A stretch of 64,000 bases of DNA from Pyrus communis (lineage: Eukaryota > Streptophyta > Magnoliopsida > Rosales > Rosaceae): contig NC_084809.1 of assembly GCF_963583255.1 (NCBI RefSeq), forward strand, positions 5,565,501 to 5,629,500, in the 5' to 3' direction. The translations under genes and the position numbers were made by a program. Shown here in pieces: positions 1-11,455 of this stretch (its first letter is position 1; each line of letters opens with the position of its first letter). The notes beneath the pieces were generated by a model, which saw nothing but the letters and a program-made list of their open reading frames with translations, ran no database searches and was not told where the DNA came from.

Positions 1-580
1 AGTGGACATAATATTTAACAAGAAAGTGCCTTTTGAGGAGGTTTCAATTCCAACCATACATGTGGATTAATGTGTCAACACCATAAACAATACATGAACA
101 AAGACATTTTCTCCATGCATATATACAACCTCTATGACAATATTGGTCGAATTTAAAGAAGGCTTTAATTCTAGGCCATACAAATATAAACAAATGCTTT
201 CTTCTTTGGTTATCAAATTGACTGGTTAACCACCCACCAAGAAAATTATGGCTCAAAACCTCGCACCAAGTCATCTCATAAAGCATCCGTATAGCTTAAT
301 CATGTTTATCTTTTGCTTTTCCTAAATTAGTGGTTTTTATTTTGACAAAACTAGTGGTATACTTGGTTAATCTAATGGCCCTATTTTACAAATAATTATA
401 GACCAAGTTTTGTGTGGAAGTTAAGTAAAGGAATAACAATGATACATTTGTCATCTAGTCGCGCATGCTTGGTTGTCACTGGAGACTTGAAATTCCAGGA
501 CAGAATTCATCTTATAAATGGCTTTTTTTGGTTCCAACTTCTTGGCCATTGTCACATAAAATTATTTTTGTGCTTCTAAA
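1..580. other. Left-edge non-coding stretch
   Basis: AT-rich DNA upstream of the B-box microprotein gene. The longest open frame, on the minus strand at 44-286, does not resemble a family I recognise and has no splice or promoter context. The last 100 bases or so should hold the promoter and leader of the gene starting at 581, but no clear TATA box stands out. Confidence 0.4.
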
Positions 581-889
581 ATGTGCAAAGGAGTACACGA
601 GAGTGGCTTATCCCTGTCACCAATTATCACTCCTTCAAGAAGGTTGGTCTGTTGTGAACTCTGCAACTCAAGGGCTTCATTGTATTGCCTAGCAGATGAT
701 GCATTTTTGTGCCGGAAATGTGACCGATGGGTTCATGGGGCTAATTTCTTAGCCCTAAGGCATGCCAGGTGTTTGTTGTGTAAAACATGCCAGAATCTTA
801 CTCGAAGATATGTTGTTGGGATTGCGGTGGAGGTGATGTTTCCAACCATTCTTTGTCGGGGACACAGAAACCAGTGCATGGTCAGCTAA
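581..889 (+). CDS. B-box microprotein (miP1 / BBX30-BBX31-like)
   Basis: Single-exon frame of 102 residues containing one B-box zinc finger at about residues 23-66. It opens with CELC, then a ...YC... ligand, the stretch [11 protein letters not shown], and a second His in LRH followed by CLLCKTC. The MCKG start, the [11 protein letters not shown] segment and the LTRR segment after the finger resemble Arabidopsis miP1a/miP1b (BBX31/BBX30). Those small proteins bind CONSTANS through the B-box and, by a short C-terminal PFVFL motif, recruit TOPLESS co-repressors. All zinc ligands are present. The C-terminus ends in CMVS and shows no PFVFL-like motif, so the gene is either truncated or lacks the repression tail. 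It converges on a CONSTANS-like gene about 1.3 kb away. The family call is good; whether it is functional is uncertain. Confidence 0.75.
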   Translation: MCKGVHESGLSLSPIITPSRRLVCCELCNSRASLYCLADDAFLCRKCDRWVHGANFLALRHARCLLCKTCQNLTRRYVVGIAVEVMFPTILCRGHRNQCMVS

Positions 890-2188
890 ATGGAAAAGGC
901 CGGCCTTCAATTTTCTATGATATGCATTTTAATTATTGAGTTATTCTTCTTTTTATATGATTTTGTTCTATTGTGGGATTGTGTTTTTTGAATCGTTAAT
1001 TGATAGAGAACCAATGTATATAGTCTGTGAGGTATTGAAGATGGAGTCCTGAGTTTATGGAACTGTGAAGTACCTTTTTTTTGTGCCAGCAACAGTTCAA
1101 AGGTATAAGAAAGGAGGAAACCCAAAGTTTTAGTCAGGTCATTAACTTTAAATTCTTATTAATGCATTTGTAATCTTCAATTTAATGACATGAGAACCAA
1201 GATTACTGAGATAATGCTTCTTAGTTATTGATTATCGTAAGCATCCTTTCAAATTCATCCTAATTAAATTAATCATCCAATTCTGCTAAAACTAGTAGTT
1301 GGAGCGAATTTTTATTAAGAAATGGTTATAAGAACAACCAGTTTCAGATGATTAACATACTTCACACAAAAGAGTTGTATCTCAATTTGATTGTTTTACT
1401 TGAAGCTATTCTTGTAAATTGCTACTGAAAAAGTTTAGAGCTATTGGAACGGTGTTACTTACAAGTTCATATTTGTGCAGTATTTTTCGTTGCAAACCTT
1501 GCTACCTTCTCATTATTCTTGAACAGTATATTATGATTATGCTCCACAATAAGTAGCCTGTTCTGGCAAGGCTGTGCTCGGTTATTTCAAAAGTGCAAAA
1601 GTTTACTTGGTAAGGTGCCTTGCATTTAAGAAAAACAACTGTAGATATATATGGCTTAGATGAGAGGTTTTTAGTATGCAATCCTGATATCCAATTACCA
1701 ACACACAATTGGTATAGTATACCACTGTCTCACAATAGTTTAGAAATTACAATGACAGAGGCCATTGCTGCAAAATGTAAGTCGTAGTTAGGGATGTTTG
1801 TAGCAAAGGTACGTTGTAGGGACGTTGAATTTGTGGAGTTCTTCACTAAATTCTTTGGCTGAATATATAGTATATAGTCAGTTACCAATTTCATCCAATA
1901 AGTTGTCAGATGCTCCTAATTGTTGTGAACTTAAGGCTTCATTTAGAAACGCCAATGAATGATTTGGGCAACTTAAAGAAATGGTGACTCAGATAATCAT
2001 TATTGAAAATATGATTGAGTTCAGAATATTTATGCAAAGCAAATTCATAGGAATAAAAGTGGGGTTTATTTTTCTATGATTATGGAATCACAGTCATCTC
2101 AGTACTAGGAACATGATGCGCGCACGGATGTAGGTGGATTATTTTATCCAATAAGCCCTTGCATAGAGTTTTTCTGCTGATGTATGCC
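890..2188. other. Convergent intergenic region
   Basis: AT-rich DNA between the 3' ends of the B-box microprotein gene (+) and the CONSTANS-like gene (-). It should contain both 3' untranslated regions. No coding exon, RNA gene or clear repeat is visible. Confidence 0.4.
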
Positions 2189-5058
2189 TCAGAAGCTCGT
2201 TGTCACAAGGGGATCGTAATCATATTCTTCGCCAGCTTTAACAAATCTTCCTTTGACGCGTTTTCTGGTATCAGCTCTGGCCTTCCTAGAGGCATATCTT
2301 ATTTGTTTACCAAACCTAACACATCAAAAACACGAAAAACTCTTAAGTAAATGTAAAGCAAGTATGCCTTAAATAGTGCAAATGCCATTCTAATATACAT
2401 AGGTTAGACACGTACGTGCGAGTTTTCTTTTTCTCCTTGTATCTCATCTTAGCTTTGTCCCTTGCTTGTGGACTGCTAGCCTCCAAAGTTGACTCCCAAG
2501 GCTCTCCGGTTAGAAAGACTGTTGACAATTCACAATCTTGGTAATCAGGATTGCTTTCCCTGCCGATGCTGGGCAGTGTAAGTGACATGCTCGGATGAAC
2601 TTGTTGCACGGTAGGAAATCCAAGGTTGATGCTTCTGCTGCAAGTAGGATTCATGAGTAAGCAGTTTGCACTACCATTCATGCCTGGCATAACAGTATCT
2701 GATCCACAAGAGGATTGAAATGCTGCACGTTCTTGTTGTCCTGATGATGATGCCTAAGGAAAACAATAGTCATGCGCATTGTGAATAAATCTGGTCAAGT
2801 CAGAATGCAACCGGATTTGCAACGAAAGGAAAATAATTCTTCTTTTTCAGTCATTTTTTTCCTTCTTCTTTTCAGTCATTTTTATGAAATTGTTAGCTCA
2901 TACTAGAATCACTCCTTGAACTTCAAAGCATAGAAAAATATTTATTTCGTGCCGTCTTATCCTAAAAAATATAAATTTTTTGTTAATATGGTAACTAGCA
3001 GTTCCTAATAGTCACATGTTTTTAACCTACCAAATCAGAGCTGCACCAAGTAATGTGTAAAAATGGACCACGAAATGAACTATATATCCTGTGCCAACAG
3101 AATCATTTCATTCCTCAGATATCATTGATTACTGTAAAGTTGGCTATTAATATTTGGAATCAAATCTCAACTGTTGAACTGATCAAAATCAAATATTAAC
3201 AACATATTGATCAAATATTGATAACATTGCTAGTGACGACTTTTATTGAGAATTGACCATTTCAGCAATTAAGGGTTCAAAAACGATCATCTTGACCAAT
3301 TTCCGTTAACTAATCATTATCATTAATTTCATATCTCAAACCAGAGGCATCATATAATAAAAGAAAGATGATTTCATGAGAAAAGATGAAATTAAATTGG
3401 AATATACGAGCACCTGTGCAGCATTCTCATTAGGACCATTAGATTCAGTGACTGATAAGCTTTTCTCCATTAACAGGCAATCCATTTCTCTATCGAGTCT
3501 ATCCTCAAACTGGTATCGAGAAGGAACTTGTGGACAGAATATCCCATCAGGATTTTCAAAGGTCAATGGAACATCATCAACGTTGAGGCCATCACATAGA
3601 ACATTGCTATCCTGAATTGCAAGATCTTTAAAATTGGTACAACCCTGAAGCACATGAAGTGGTATAGCAATATGCATTAATCAAGCTTAAACAAGCAAAA
3701 CCCAAACAAATCACTTATAAGGGGTTTATTAAATAGCACATAAAGATGAAGAAAACTATTTTAAAAGTGCCTCTATATGGTTTTTGCAGCTTTCATTATT
3801 GTCCTTTTGAGGCCCTCCTAAAGTTCTTACTGCCACCAAATTGACTTGCATTGTTACTCATTTCCCAAACCCTTGTGTATCTAATCCCTTCTTAAGAGGA
3901 TCCCTTTTTATAAAAAAAATAAAATACATAAATAATCACATTGCATGGTTGAGGTCACACTGCAATGCGCTTCAATAATCAGAATCGTCCAATTTGAGAT
4001 CCTCATATAAGAATCATCCCTGCAAAGAATCAATAAAAATCGAAAAATCGCTTGACCATTTGATTATCAATATGAACATTTTTGTTTTTATTGGAAACAC
4101 TATGTTCGTCAATTTATTTGGTCATAATTGGATGACTAAATGGTTTCTGATTTAATTGACTTCTTGTAAGAATGATCCTTGAACGGGGACTTAACAAATA
4201 GGCGATTCAGATCATTGAATCACATTCAATATGGGATTGTGAAACTGTCTAATTCTTAATACGATCCAATCATCCAAACCGTCTTAAGAAGGATACCAAA
4301 AATATGTTAATTTATAGTTGTATTAAAGATGTAGTTGCATTAAAATACCATAACTAGCTAGTACAGAAAATTACCTTTGGCAGGCTAGACTCCTGAGGCA
4401 AGAAAGGTGTTTGATCTTTACCGTGAGGAGTGCAATTCGGATTCGATGGAATCAAAGTTGAACTACTGGCTATCCAAGTATCAAACTTGCGGCCACAAGA
4501 CTGATCTAATGATGATCCTCCATTCAACTTGCCAGCAGTGACAACCACCCCAAATGATCTGTCATTATTATCTCTACCTTCCAAACCATTATTACTAATG
4601 TAATTAGTCTGATCCTGGTTTGTTGCCACTACAGCTGATCCAAGTGACTGATCCCAGTTACTACTTTCAAAATTACCACCTGAAGAAGAAGATCCTTCAA
4701 GAACCGACCAAATTCTCGAAAACTCAGCCAAACTAGGGCAACCCGTGTAACAAGTCAATGCATGTGTCCTATGTCCCCCCATCCCACCTCCTGCTGAAGC
4801 AGTAGTAATTCCATTAATGCTAGTATTGTTATGACTCCAGTGATCACAGCTCTGACATAAGGACGTCTTCTCATCCATACATCGGATGATAGCAGGTTGA
4901 GCATTGCACTTGTCGCATAGAAGGAAACGAGGGTGCCGGCGTGACAAAGCGTTAGCTGAGTGCACGCATCCATCACAGTACAAGCAAAGGCGAGCCATAT
5001 CTGATTTACAGTAGACAACTGCCATTGCCATCCCACAAAACTCACATAGAGGCTCCAT
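2189..5058 (-). CDS. CONSTANS-like B-box/CCT transcription factor (COL9-COL15 group)
   Basis: Four coding exons on the minus strand: 5058-4375, 3644-3414, 2753-2416 and 2315-2189. All are joined by GT-AG introns and the phases close, giving 459 residues. Exon 1 starts MEPLCEFCG and carries a complete B-box ([21 protein letters not shown]) and a second, divergent B-box ([20 protein letters not shown]). The last two exons form the CCT domain, from [13 protein letters not shown] across the intron to [19 protein letters not shown] and then KGRFVKAGE. One or two B-boxes plus CCT in about 450 residues, with the RCMDEK second box, matches the COL9/COL10/COL14 clade (BBX7-BBX13), nuclear regulators of flowering or light responses. 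The CCT core has a Thr-Phe-Gly junction at the exon 3/4 border. A 5' leader intron (about 5706 to 5091) is likely. Exact orthologue not assigned. Confidence 0.92.
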
Positions 5059-5900
5059 TGTTTTGGTTTTGGTGGAGATAAATATATGTGAACTGAATAT
5101 AAATGTGAAGATAAATAGCTTTCGTCTTCTCTAATTAACCTACTAATACTACCCTTCTTACTGTTATTGCTTATTCCTCCTAGCTACGATCTATGACTGG
5201 AAATCATAGATCATGGCGGGATTCCGTAGCGTTTATGGTTTTAGGCTCCAACCACAATAAGGCTTTCTCTTATCCTTCATCATTTTCAAACAACAAAAAA
5301 CAAAAACATATCAGCAACACAACACTCACAGATCAAGAAATACAAATATCTAACCAGTGACCTAACTATGCTCCAAAACAACGGTAGTGGTTATAGTTAT
5401 AATCAATTTTAATTTCACTTCGAAAAAATTATGTAAAACATATTAGTTTATGTTTTTTATTTTTTTAATTTCATAACTGGAACAAACTAATTAGATCCGA
5501 TTGCAATAAGCGCTCACCGGCCGGAAATGGAGCGAATTCCTGCCGAAACCATCAAAACAAAATCAGCCAGGATCAAACATGCAGTCCATCGGTATGCGCA
5601 TCAAAACCAAAATTTGTTGATTATGAAAATGAATTTTTTTATTGAAAACAAGAAGTGACGGTGAGAAGGTAGCAGTAGCAGTAGCAATAAGAACTCAAAA
5701 CCTTGACATTGACGCAGCTTATCTCTAGGGTTCTTTTAGGGTTTGTGTATATTCAAGCTGGTCCTAGGGTTTCTGGGTGTTTGAGACGTGGCAATATGTG
5801 GGCCTGGCAAAGGGGATAAATAAGCGGAAAAAGGAGGTGTGGGTCAGTGTAGAAATTCAATCACAAGCTGATCTACAAGTGAGCGAAGCGCCGAATACAA
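5059..5900 (-). promoter_or_regulatory. 5' leader and core promoter of the CONSTANS-like gene
   Basis: Minus-strand sequence upstream of the ATG at 5058. An acceptor-like TATATTCAG ends near 5091 and a donor-like CAAG|GTTTTG lies near 5706, which suggests a 5' untranslated intron. AAACCCTA-type telo-box motifs occur around 5725-5770 on the minus strand. A TATTTATC box near 5816-5823 could be the TATA element. The region is inferred from motifs alone. Confidence 0.4.
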
Positions 5901-7346
5901 AGATCACAGATGTGAAGTGGGGATTTAGGAGAGACCTTTTATGAGTTGAGAAGTTACTAACATGGAGAGTCCAATCTTAGGCAGGTTTATTCTCTCAATC
6001 TATCCATCTTTTTAACTTCAACCAAAAAAAAAAAATTTAAAGAAACAAATAAACAATTTTTGAAATACAAAATTGCGAATTCATCGGGCTAAAAACGAAA
6101 GCTGAAGTGTATATCAAGCAAATGATCATTCCTTAAAAAAACACCCCACCAAAGGCCATAGATTGGTTCGCCACAGTGTGAAAAATTCAGGTACTGTGCT
6201 AAAGGCCACAGGTTACTGATCAACCATGGGGCGAACATCCACAACTGTGGCTCCGTCCACCAGAAGGTTCTGATCGGAAAACACAAACAACCACCATAAT
6301 CAAACAGACTCTGAAAGTATCTTCAATGAGATGGCAAATGTAAAATCTCGAAGTTTTATTTGATGGCCGCATGAAATCCGATCCAAAATTGATGTTTCTT
6401 CAAATCAATATGTTAATCATTATTTACTCCATAACTGAAAAGTACAAAATTCATAATCCTTGAAATAAACAAATTAAAGTGAGAAGCACAGTTAATAAGG
6501 AGAATGAACACCCACCCATTTATTTGGTTTCTGCCAATTAATCTCAACAATTGACCTTAGGACCCAAGAAGCTCTTGCTCCACTTTGGGTCGAACCTTTT
6601 GGCGAGTCCTCTGTAAACCTTAATGTTGACGACAGCTTGGTTGAAGCTTCGATCACTACTGCTCTCGATTTCGTTGTTCATAACTCTGCTGCTTTCTGTT
6701 GCTTCCAGGTGAGAGATTAAGTATCGAAGCCAAAAAGACCTTACTGTAAGGCCTATTCTTAGCTATTGGAAACACCAGTTGTGCTTTTGTGTATCCAGAT
6801 TGAGGCCTAGGGTTACTCTAATTAGGTAAGTAGAGTAATTAATTAGTAAATCAAATTTTGCGATTGGGTTGGTTGGAACTTGTGAGGCTCCCCGCAGCTT
6901 TAGTTGTATTAATATTAGATAAAACAGAATACTCACTGAAAAAAAAAACATAATTATATTAAGAACAAATAACATTGATGAACAATTATGTGAAACTGGG
7001 ACATTTAAGTTTATATGAATATTCTTGTTTCAAAAGAAAAACATTTTGAATATTCTAATGTATAAGGTTGTGGATATGGCAGTGACATGTGTTGGAGTCT
7101 CCTGGAATCAAACTCTCTTTGTGAAATCTTATATGTTAATTTCACTATTTGTGGTCTTGGCTCATTGAGATTTTAGGGGCATATCTTTAGGCGTTTTTGT
7201 GCATTTTATAGATCATTTTATTTTCACAAAAAAAAAAAAAAAAAAATCATTGTTTATTTTTTTATTTTTGTTTTGGTAATCACTGAACATTTTATTTGGT
7301 ATTTATCATCTCATACGTAGGAGAGATCCAGAGATGCAATGGAAAC
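5901..7346. other. Intergenic region with one small orphan open frame
   Basis: Mostly AT-rich. On the minus strand, 6681-6544 encodes a 45-residue frame (start MNNEIESSS, end GPKVNC) that looks less random than its surroundings. The same stretch is also open on the plus strand and ends there in a perfect donor (CAG|GTGAGA near 6709). A second short minus-strand frame at about 6269-6205 begins just after a CAG acceptor-like site and ends in a stop. I recognise neither; they may be relics of a lost gene. A poly-A run lies at about 7230-7246. Confidence 0.3.
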
Positions 7347-7811
7347 TGTAAGATCCCACATTGCCCGAGGGAAAGGAGGTGATGTGCATGTACATACATG
7401 TACATATAAGGCACATCACCTCCTCTCCCCCGGACGATGTGAGATCTTACAATCCACCCCCCTTTAGGGGCCCGACGTCCTAGTCGGTACACTTCCGGCG
7501 GGGGAGTGGCTCTGATACCAAATTGTCACATCTCAGGGGCCCGACGTCCTAGTCGGCACACTTCCGGCAGGGGAGTGGCTCTGATACCAAATTGTCACAT
7601 CTCAGTTTGCATAGTAAGAATTGTCCGCTTTGAGCCACGCCCTCATGGATTTGTTCTTGGGCTTCCACCCAAAACGCACACATCCTAAAACGCACACTTC
7701 CGGCCGGGGAGTGGCTCTGATACCAAATTGTCACATCTCAGTCTACATAGTAAGAATTGTCCGCTTTGAACCACACCCTCATGGATTTGTTCTTGTGCGA
7801 GATCTTACAAT
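7347..7811 (-). mobile_element. TRIM-like element with reiterated primer-binding sites
   Basis: The block is bounded by TGTAAGATC (7347) and GATCTTACA (ending 7451 and again about 7811). On the minus strand the 12-base TGGTATCAGAGC, complementary to initiator tRNA-Met and used as a primer-binding site by plant LTR elements, occurs three times (plus-strand positions 7509-7520, 7578-7589, 7713-7724). Each is preceded on the minus strand by TGAGATGTGACAATT, as an LTR 3' end would be. The first two sites share a spacer with GGGCCCGACGTCC. There is no coding capacity. This is the architecture of a terminal-repeat retrotransposon in miniature that has been rearranged into tandem copies. Exact LTR borders are uncertain. 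Confidence 0.7.
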
Positions 7812-8397
7812 AACGATGAATTGTGTTTTGGGTATAGTTGTGAGGTTCCAAATCACCACTCTAATTCGCTTGGATCTCACATATACATGCACTTTTATTA
7901 GTAGATGGATTTACATGGTACGAATATATTATCACAGTGATGCTCTGTGCCAAAGAGATAAAGACGTTTGAAACTTTTGTCCAAATGTTCTTGTTTTATT
8001 GCATGAGACGCTATGTGGCAATTTACCAATATTATGTAAGTTGTTTTCCTCAATTAGAAAAATATGATAAACAAGGTGCTCGCTAAATAATCTATATAAA
8101 GAAGAGACCCCTATAAAGAACGTTATTCCTTTTGTAAATAACATGAAATTCGTATAAATATCAGTTTATAATGATAATATTACATATCACAAATAAAACC
8201 TTCCTACCATAGGCACCACCATACATGGAACTTTAACAAATTCATCTTCTTCTTTATTCGACCACATTCAACAAATTCATCTTCTTCTTTATTCATGACC
8301 ACACTCACTATAAATTTAAGAAAAAAGTTAATCAAGACCTTGACCAAGAAAAAATGTAAGAAAATGAAAATGTATTTATGTTTTCAGAAGTTGTTGA
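7812..8397. other. Intergenic spacer
   Basis: AT-rich spacer with a short direct duplication (TTCATCTTCTTCTTTATTC at about 8241-8259 and 8275-8293). It should include the 3' untranslated region of the secreted-peptide gene that ends at 8398. No gene is seen. Confidence 0.35.
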
Positions 8398-8673
8398 TCA
8401 TAGGTAGGATGGTGGCTCTGATTCTGGAATATGATAATAAGTATCAACAAAATCATCATAACTGAGCTTATCGGGGCTGGCTGCTGATTGATCGGAGTTA
8501 ATCGTGCGTGCTGGAACACCGAAGTTATAATCCCTTCCTCCCCGCCTCCCCCATTGCTTCCTGTTGCATGGTGAGTCTCTGCCGATGACACAAGGCCCAA
8601 AGTGAGCCTCCTCAGCACGAGCTGCTACAGCAGCCAGAAGAACCACAACCAAAATTGTCAACAACTTCCACAT
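8398..8673 (-). CDS. Small secreted peptide precursor, family unknown
   Basis: Single-exon frame of 91 residues. It starts MWKLLTILVVVLLAAVAARA, a textbook signal peptide with probable cleavage after ARA near residue 20. The mature part has just two cysteines (GPCVIG and SPCNRK), a Gly/Arg-rich patch (RRGGRDYNFG) and an acidic tyrosine-rich tail ending EPPSYL. A TATATAAG box lies on the minus strand at 8733-8740, about 60 bases before the ATG, which supports a real short transcript. The length and layout suit an apoplastic signalling or stress peptide. I do not recognise the family, so no function is assigned. The gene stands alone, with the EXS gene promoter about 1.7 kb away. Confidence 0.6.
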   Translation of the reverse strand: MWKLLTILVVVLLAAVAARAEEAHFGPCVIGRDSPCNRKQWGRRGGRDYNFGVPARTINSDQSAASPDKLSYDDFVDTYYHIPESEPPSYL

Positions 8674-8732
8674 TGTTGCTTGCTTGCTTATTGGGGTAGA
8701 GTGGTGGGAATCATGTGGACATGTGGAGTCAA

Positions 8733-8740
8733 CTTATATA
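8733..8740 (-). promoter_or_regulatory. TATA box of the small secreted peptide gene
   Basis: TATATAAG on the minus strand, about 60 bases upstream of the ATG at 8673. Transcription would start roughly 30 bases downstream and leave a leader of about 30 bases. Confidence 0.55.
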
Positions 8741-10389
8741 GCTACGTATACCATGGAAATTCGATCGGTAATCGCTTTTCGTATAAGTAATTAATCGAGT
8801 AATTCAATTCTGTCTCACGTTATGAAGTTGAACGGATGTAGGTTACTTGTTTGTTTATTGTTCAATATTTAGAGCTTTGCAATTTGCTACACTAATTAAT
8901 TCTGTAACGCTTAGTGCATGTAATGCATGCAGTTTTGGGTTGCTGCACCCTGCATAGTCGTAAGCTGTGCTACTTGTATCAATGAAGCGATCTGAAAAAC
9001 CTTAATAACACCTTACGTGCGTGATTGAAATTAGACTTAAAAACCTAAACCCTACCCAATCCTTGTCATTAATATCAAAGCACAACCAATCGAAGCAAAT
9101 CTTCTTCACATATATTTTGCACCACACAGGACTGTAACGTCAAAGATTCATAAACCCTTAAATCCCTAAATTATAAAGAAACAGATTGAAAAATTATATT
9201 GAAAGAATAATGCCAGCGACGAAGAATTAAAAAGAAGAAAAATTCAAGCAAAAAAAAAAAAAAAATGAAGAAAAAGTTTATGTTGTGAGCGTGAAGACTG
9301 GACTGGCTTAGGAATGATGCTTACATTGTTGGGATGACTTGATGATACATATAATTATAAACCTTGGTTTTCTCAAACTTCAGATGAGCTACAACACACT
9401 CGATCAAGGTTGACTCTGTGCTTGATTACATATATCGAACTCATCACGATTCTCGGAAAGTTGAACTCCCATGCCAAAATCACTAGCTGATTATTAAAAA
9501 TAAAAAAAAAAAAAAAAAAAAAAAAAACCATCACAACAGATGAATATGTGCAGTAGACGTTTTTTCAACTAAGTGTGAAACCACTAGACTAAGTACCAAT
9601 TGGTGCCAATTGGTGGTAAAATAATTCTCTCACAAAAAGAAATTTTCTCTCAAACTAATTGTGTGTCGTGCTTATGTTATACCACCCATTTAATCAATTG
9701 ATCAATTGATCGTGTTGGGTTGTGTTACCCGAAAAAAATAAAATACTTTGCTGTTTTGACGTGTTGACTGCATCTAGTAGTCTCCAGTTTTCGGCATTTT
9801 TGGGCTTGTCTTGTTAATTGTTTGTAATCTGGTGTATTTATTGCGTTTACTTCTTGACCAAGGATTTTATGCCAACAAAGTGAGAAGGATTTTACTTTTC
9901 TGATGCTAGTCATAGGGTGGAGGGAAGGGGAACCAAAAATTGGGTCAATATTAATTGATATCAAAGTAATCACTTAAGACAGTGGAATCTAAAATCTACC
10001 TATTGCTTACAAATGAAATAAAGTAACACTAGATGAAAAATGTGATGCTAATAAATAATGAAATAAATAAAACTAAAAGGCGAATGGTAAATACATATTT
10101 TTAAGAAGAATGAGGGTTAAATTTATTAAGATACATTAATCAATACTAAATGTCATAAAATTATTGCAGAATACTTGATTTCAAGAAGAAGGTGACGAGG
10201 AAAGGCATCTCTTTCCAATTTGATGCTTCTCATTTTCATCGTCTCGAATAAAATGGACCAATAAACGCGTTTTTGATTGCGATACCAAATATGCCTTCAA
10301 CAACAATTTAAATCCCTAAACTCCCCTCGAGTTATTAAAATTTCAAAATAGGTCCTCTTCTAATTTCTAATTGCCATTTTACGTCTTCC
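8741..10389. other. Intergenic region
   Basis: AT-rich with several poly-A tracts (about 9249-9265 and 9505-9528). A minus-strand frame at 9725-9973 has no recognisable family. Nothing else is supported. Confidence 0.35.
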
Positions 10390-11455
10390 TCCTCCTGCTT
10401 GGTCCTCACTCAAACCCCATCAACCTTTTGCACCAGATCAGGTTCGAGATCCAGCGAACCCGTTAAAGGTTCGCATTGCAAGGTAACGTTTATTTATTCA
10501 AAGCCATTTTTTTCTCCCTCTCTAATCTCCGTTTGGATCTGATTCATGTTCAACTGTTTCAATCCCACCTCTCTGCGTTTGCTCGTTCTGGCGTTTTCTG
10601 CGTGTTTTGCATTGCTTTCTGTTGAATTTTTGAAATTGGGTATCGATTGGTTCATCTGAGTTTTTTGAATTTTTGAGGGAATTTGGATTTGGGTTGTCAG
10701 AAGCTGTATTCATCAAGTGCTTTGGTGAATTCAGAAGTTTTTTATAAGGTGGTTTGCGTAATTCTGATTGTTTAGTTGGTTAACGAAATGGGATTGGTAT
10801 AAGTTTTTTTAGCATCTAATTAAATCGTGAATTTGGTGCTTGTTATTCATAAAGATAGGATTTTTAGTTGCCCATCAATGCTGGTCGTTTTTTTTTTCCA
10901 AAAGGGGAACAACCGTTGCAACCCACGGTTATCCATCCATTTCTGGGGCCGGGAAGACTTCCAGAGACATTTCAGTCTCCCTTTGGCCACAAGTCTGGCT
11001 TCCACACCGTCATCGGATTTCGAACCCGAGCCCTCTAGCTTTTAGTTTTAAGGAAGCCTCGTAATCCGTCCTTTACCACTCGGTCACCAGCTCGTGGTTA
11101 TCAATGCTGGTCGTTGTTAGTCCATACTTTTATTTCACTGTTAAGATCTTAATGTTGTTGCTCAGATGCATGGCTTTGAATTTTGAATTTTGTTCAGCTG
11201 AATTAGTTACTGTACATATTAGAGCTATGCAGTTTAGACTGCGTCCGGGATCTTAGAATGAAGTTATTGCATCTATGAATCATTAGTTAGAAAGATGTTA
11301 TGCTTGATATCCCACCTTCCCAAACTCTAAGACAATGGTTTTCCGAATTCTTTTGGTCACTTTATAATGAAATTTTAAATTTCTCTGTGATTTCATTTGC
11401 TGCAGTTTCTTGGCTGGCTTAGCGGAGGAAAATTTCCTAGTTGCTAGTTTTATCT
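10390..11455 (+). promoter_or_regulatory. Leader exon and 5' intron of the EXS gene
   Basis: A probable non-coding first exon ends at 10482 (GCAAG|GTAACG). The intron runs to the acceptor TTTGCTGCAG ending at 11405, and the coding exon continues at 11406 with the ATG at 11456. A CT-rich tract (CCTCCTCCTGC, about 10388) sits near the likely start of transcription. The intron carries a SINE insertion. Confidence 0.5.
10874..11115 (-). mobile_element. tRNA-derived SINE with a 16-bp target-site duplication
   Basis: The 16-base direct repeat ATCAATGCTGGTCGTT occurs at 10874-10889 and 11100-11115. Between them, read on the minus strand, a tRNA-like head starts with an A-box-like GTGACCGAGTGGTAAAGG near 11075-11092. 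A B-box-like GGTTCGAAATCC follows near 11019-11030, then a body, and an A-rich tail that appears as the T run at 10888-10898 on the plus strand. This is the structure of a Pol III SINE of about 210 bp inserted by L1-type target-primed reverse transcription. It lies in the 5' leader intron of the EXS gene, in antisense orientation. The A-box resembles tRNA-Ser/Leu heads. Confidence 0.85.
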
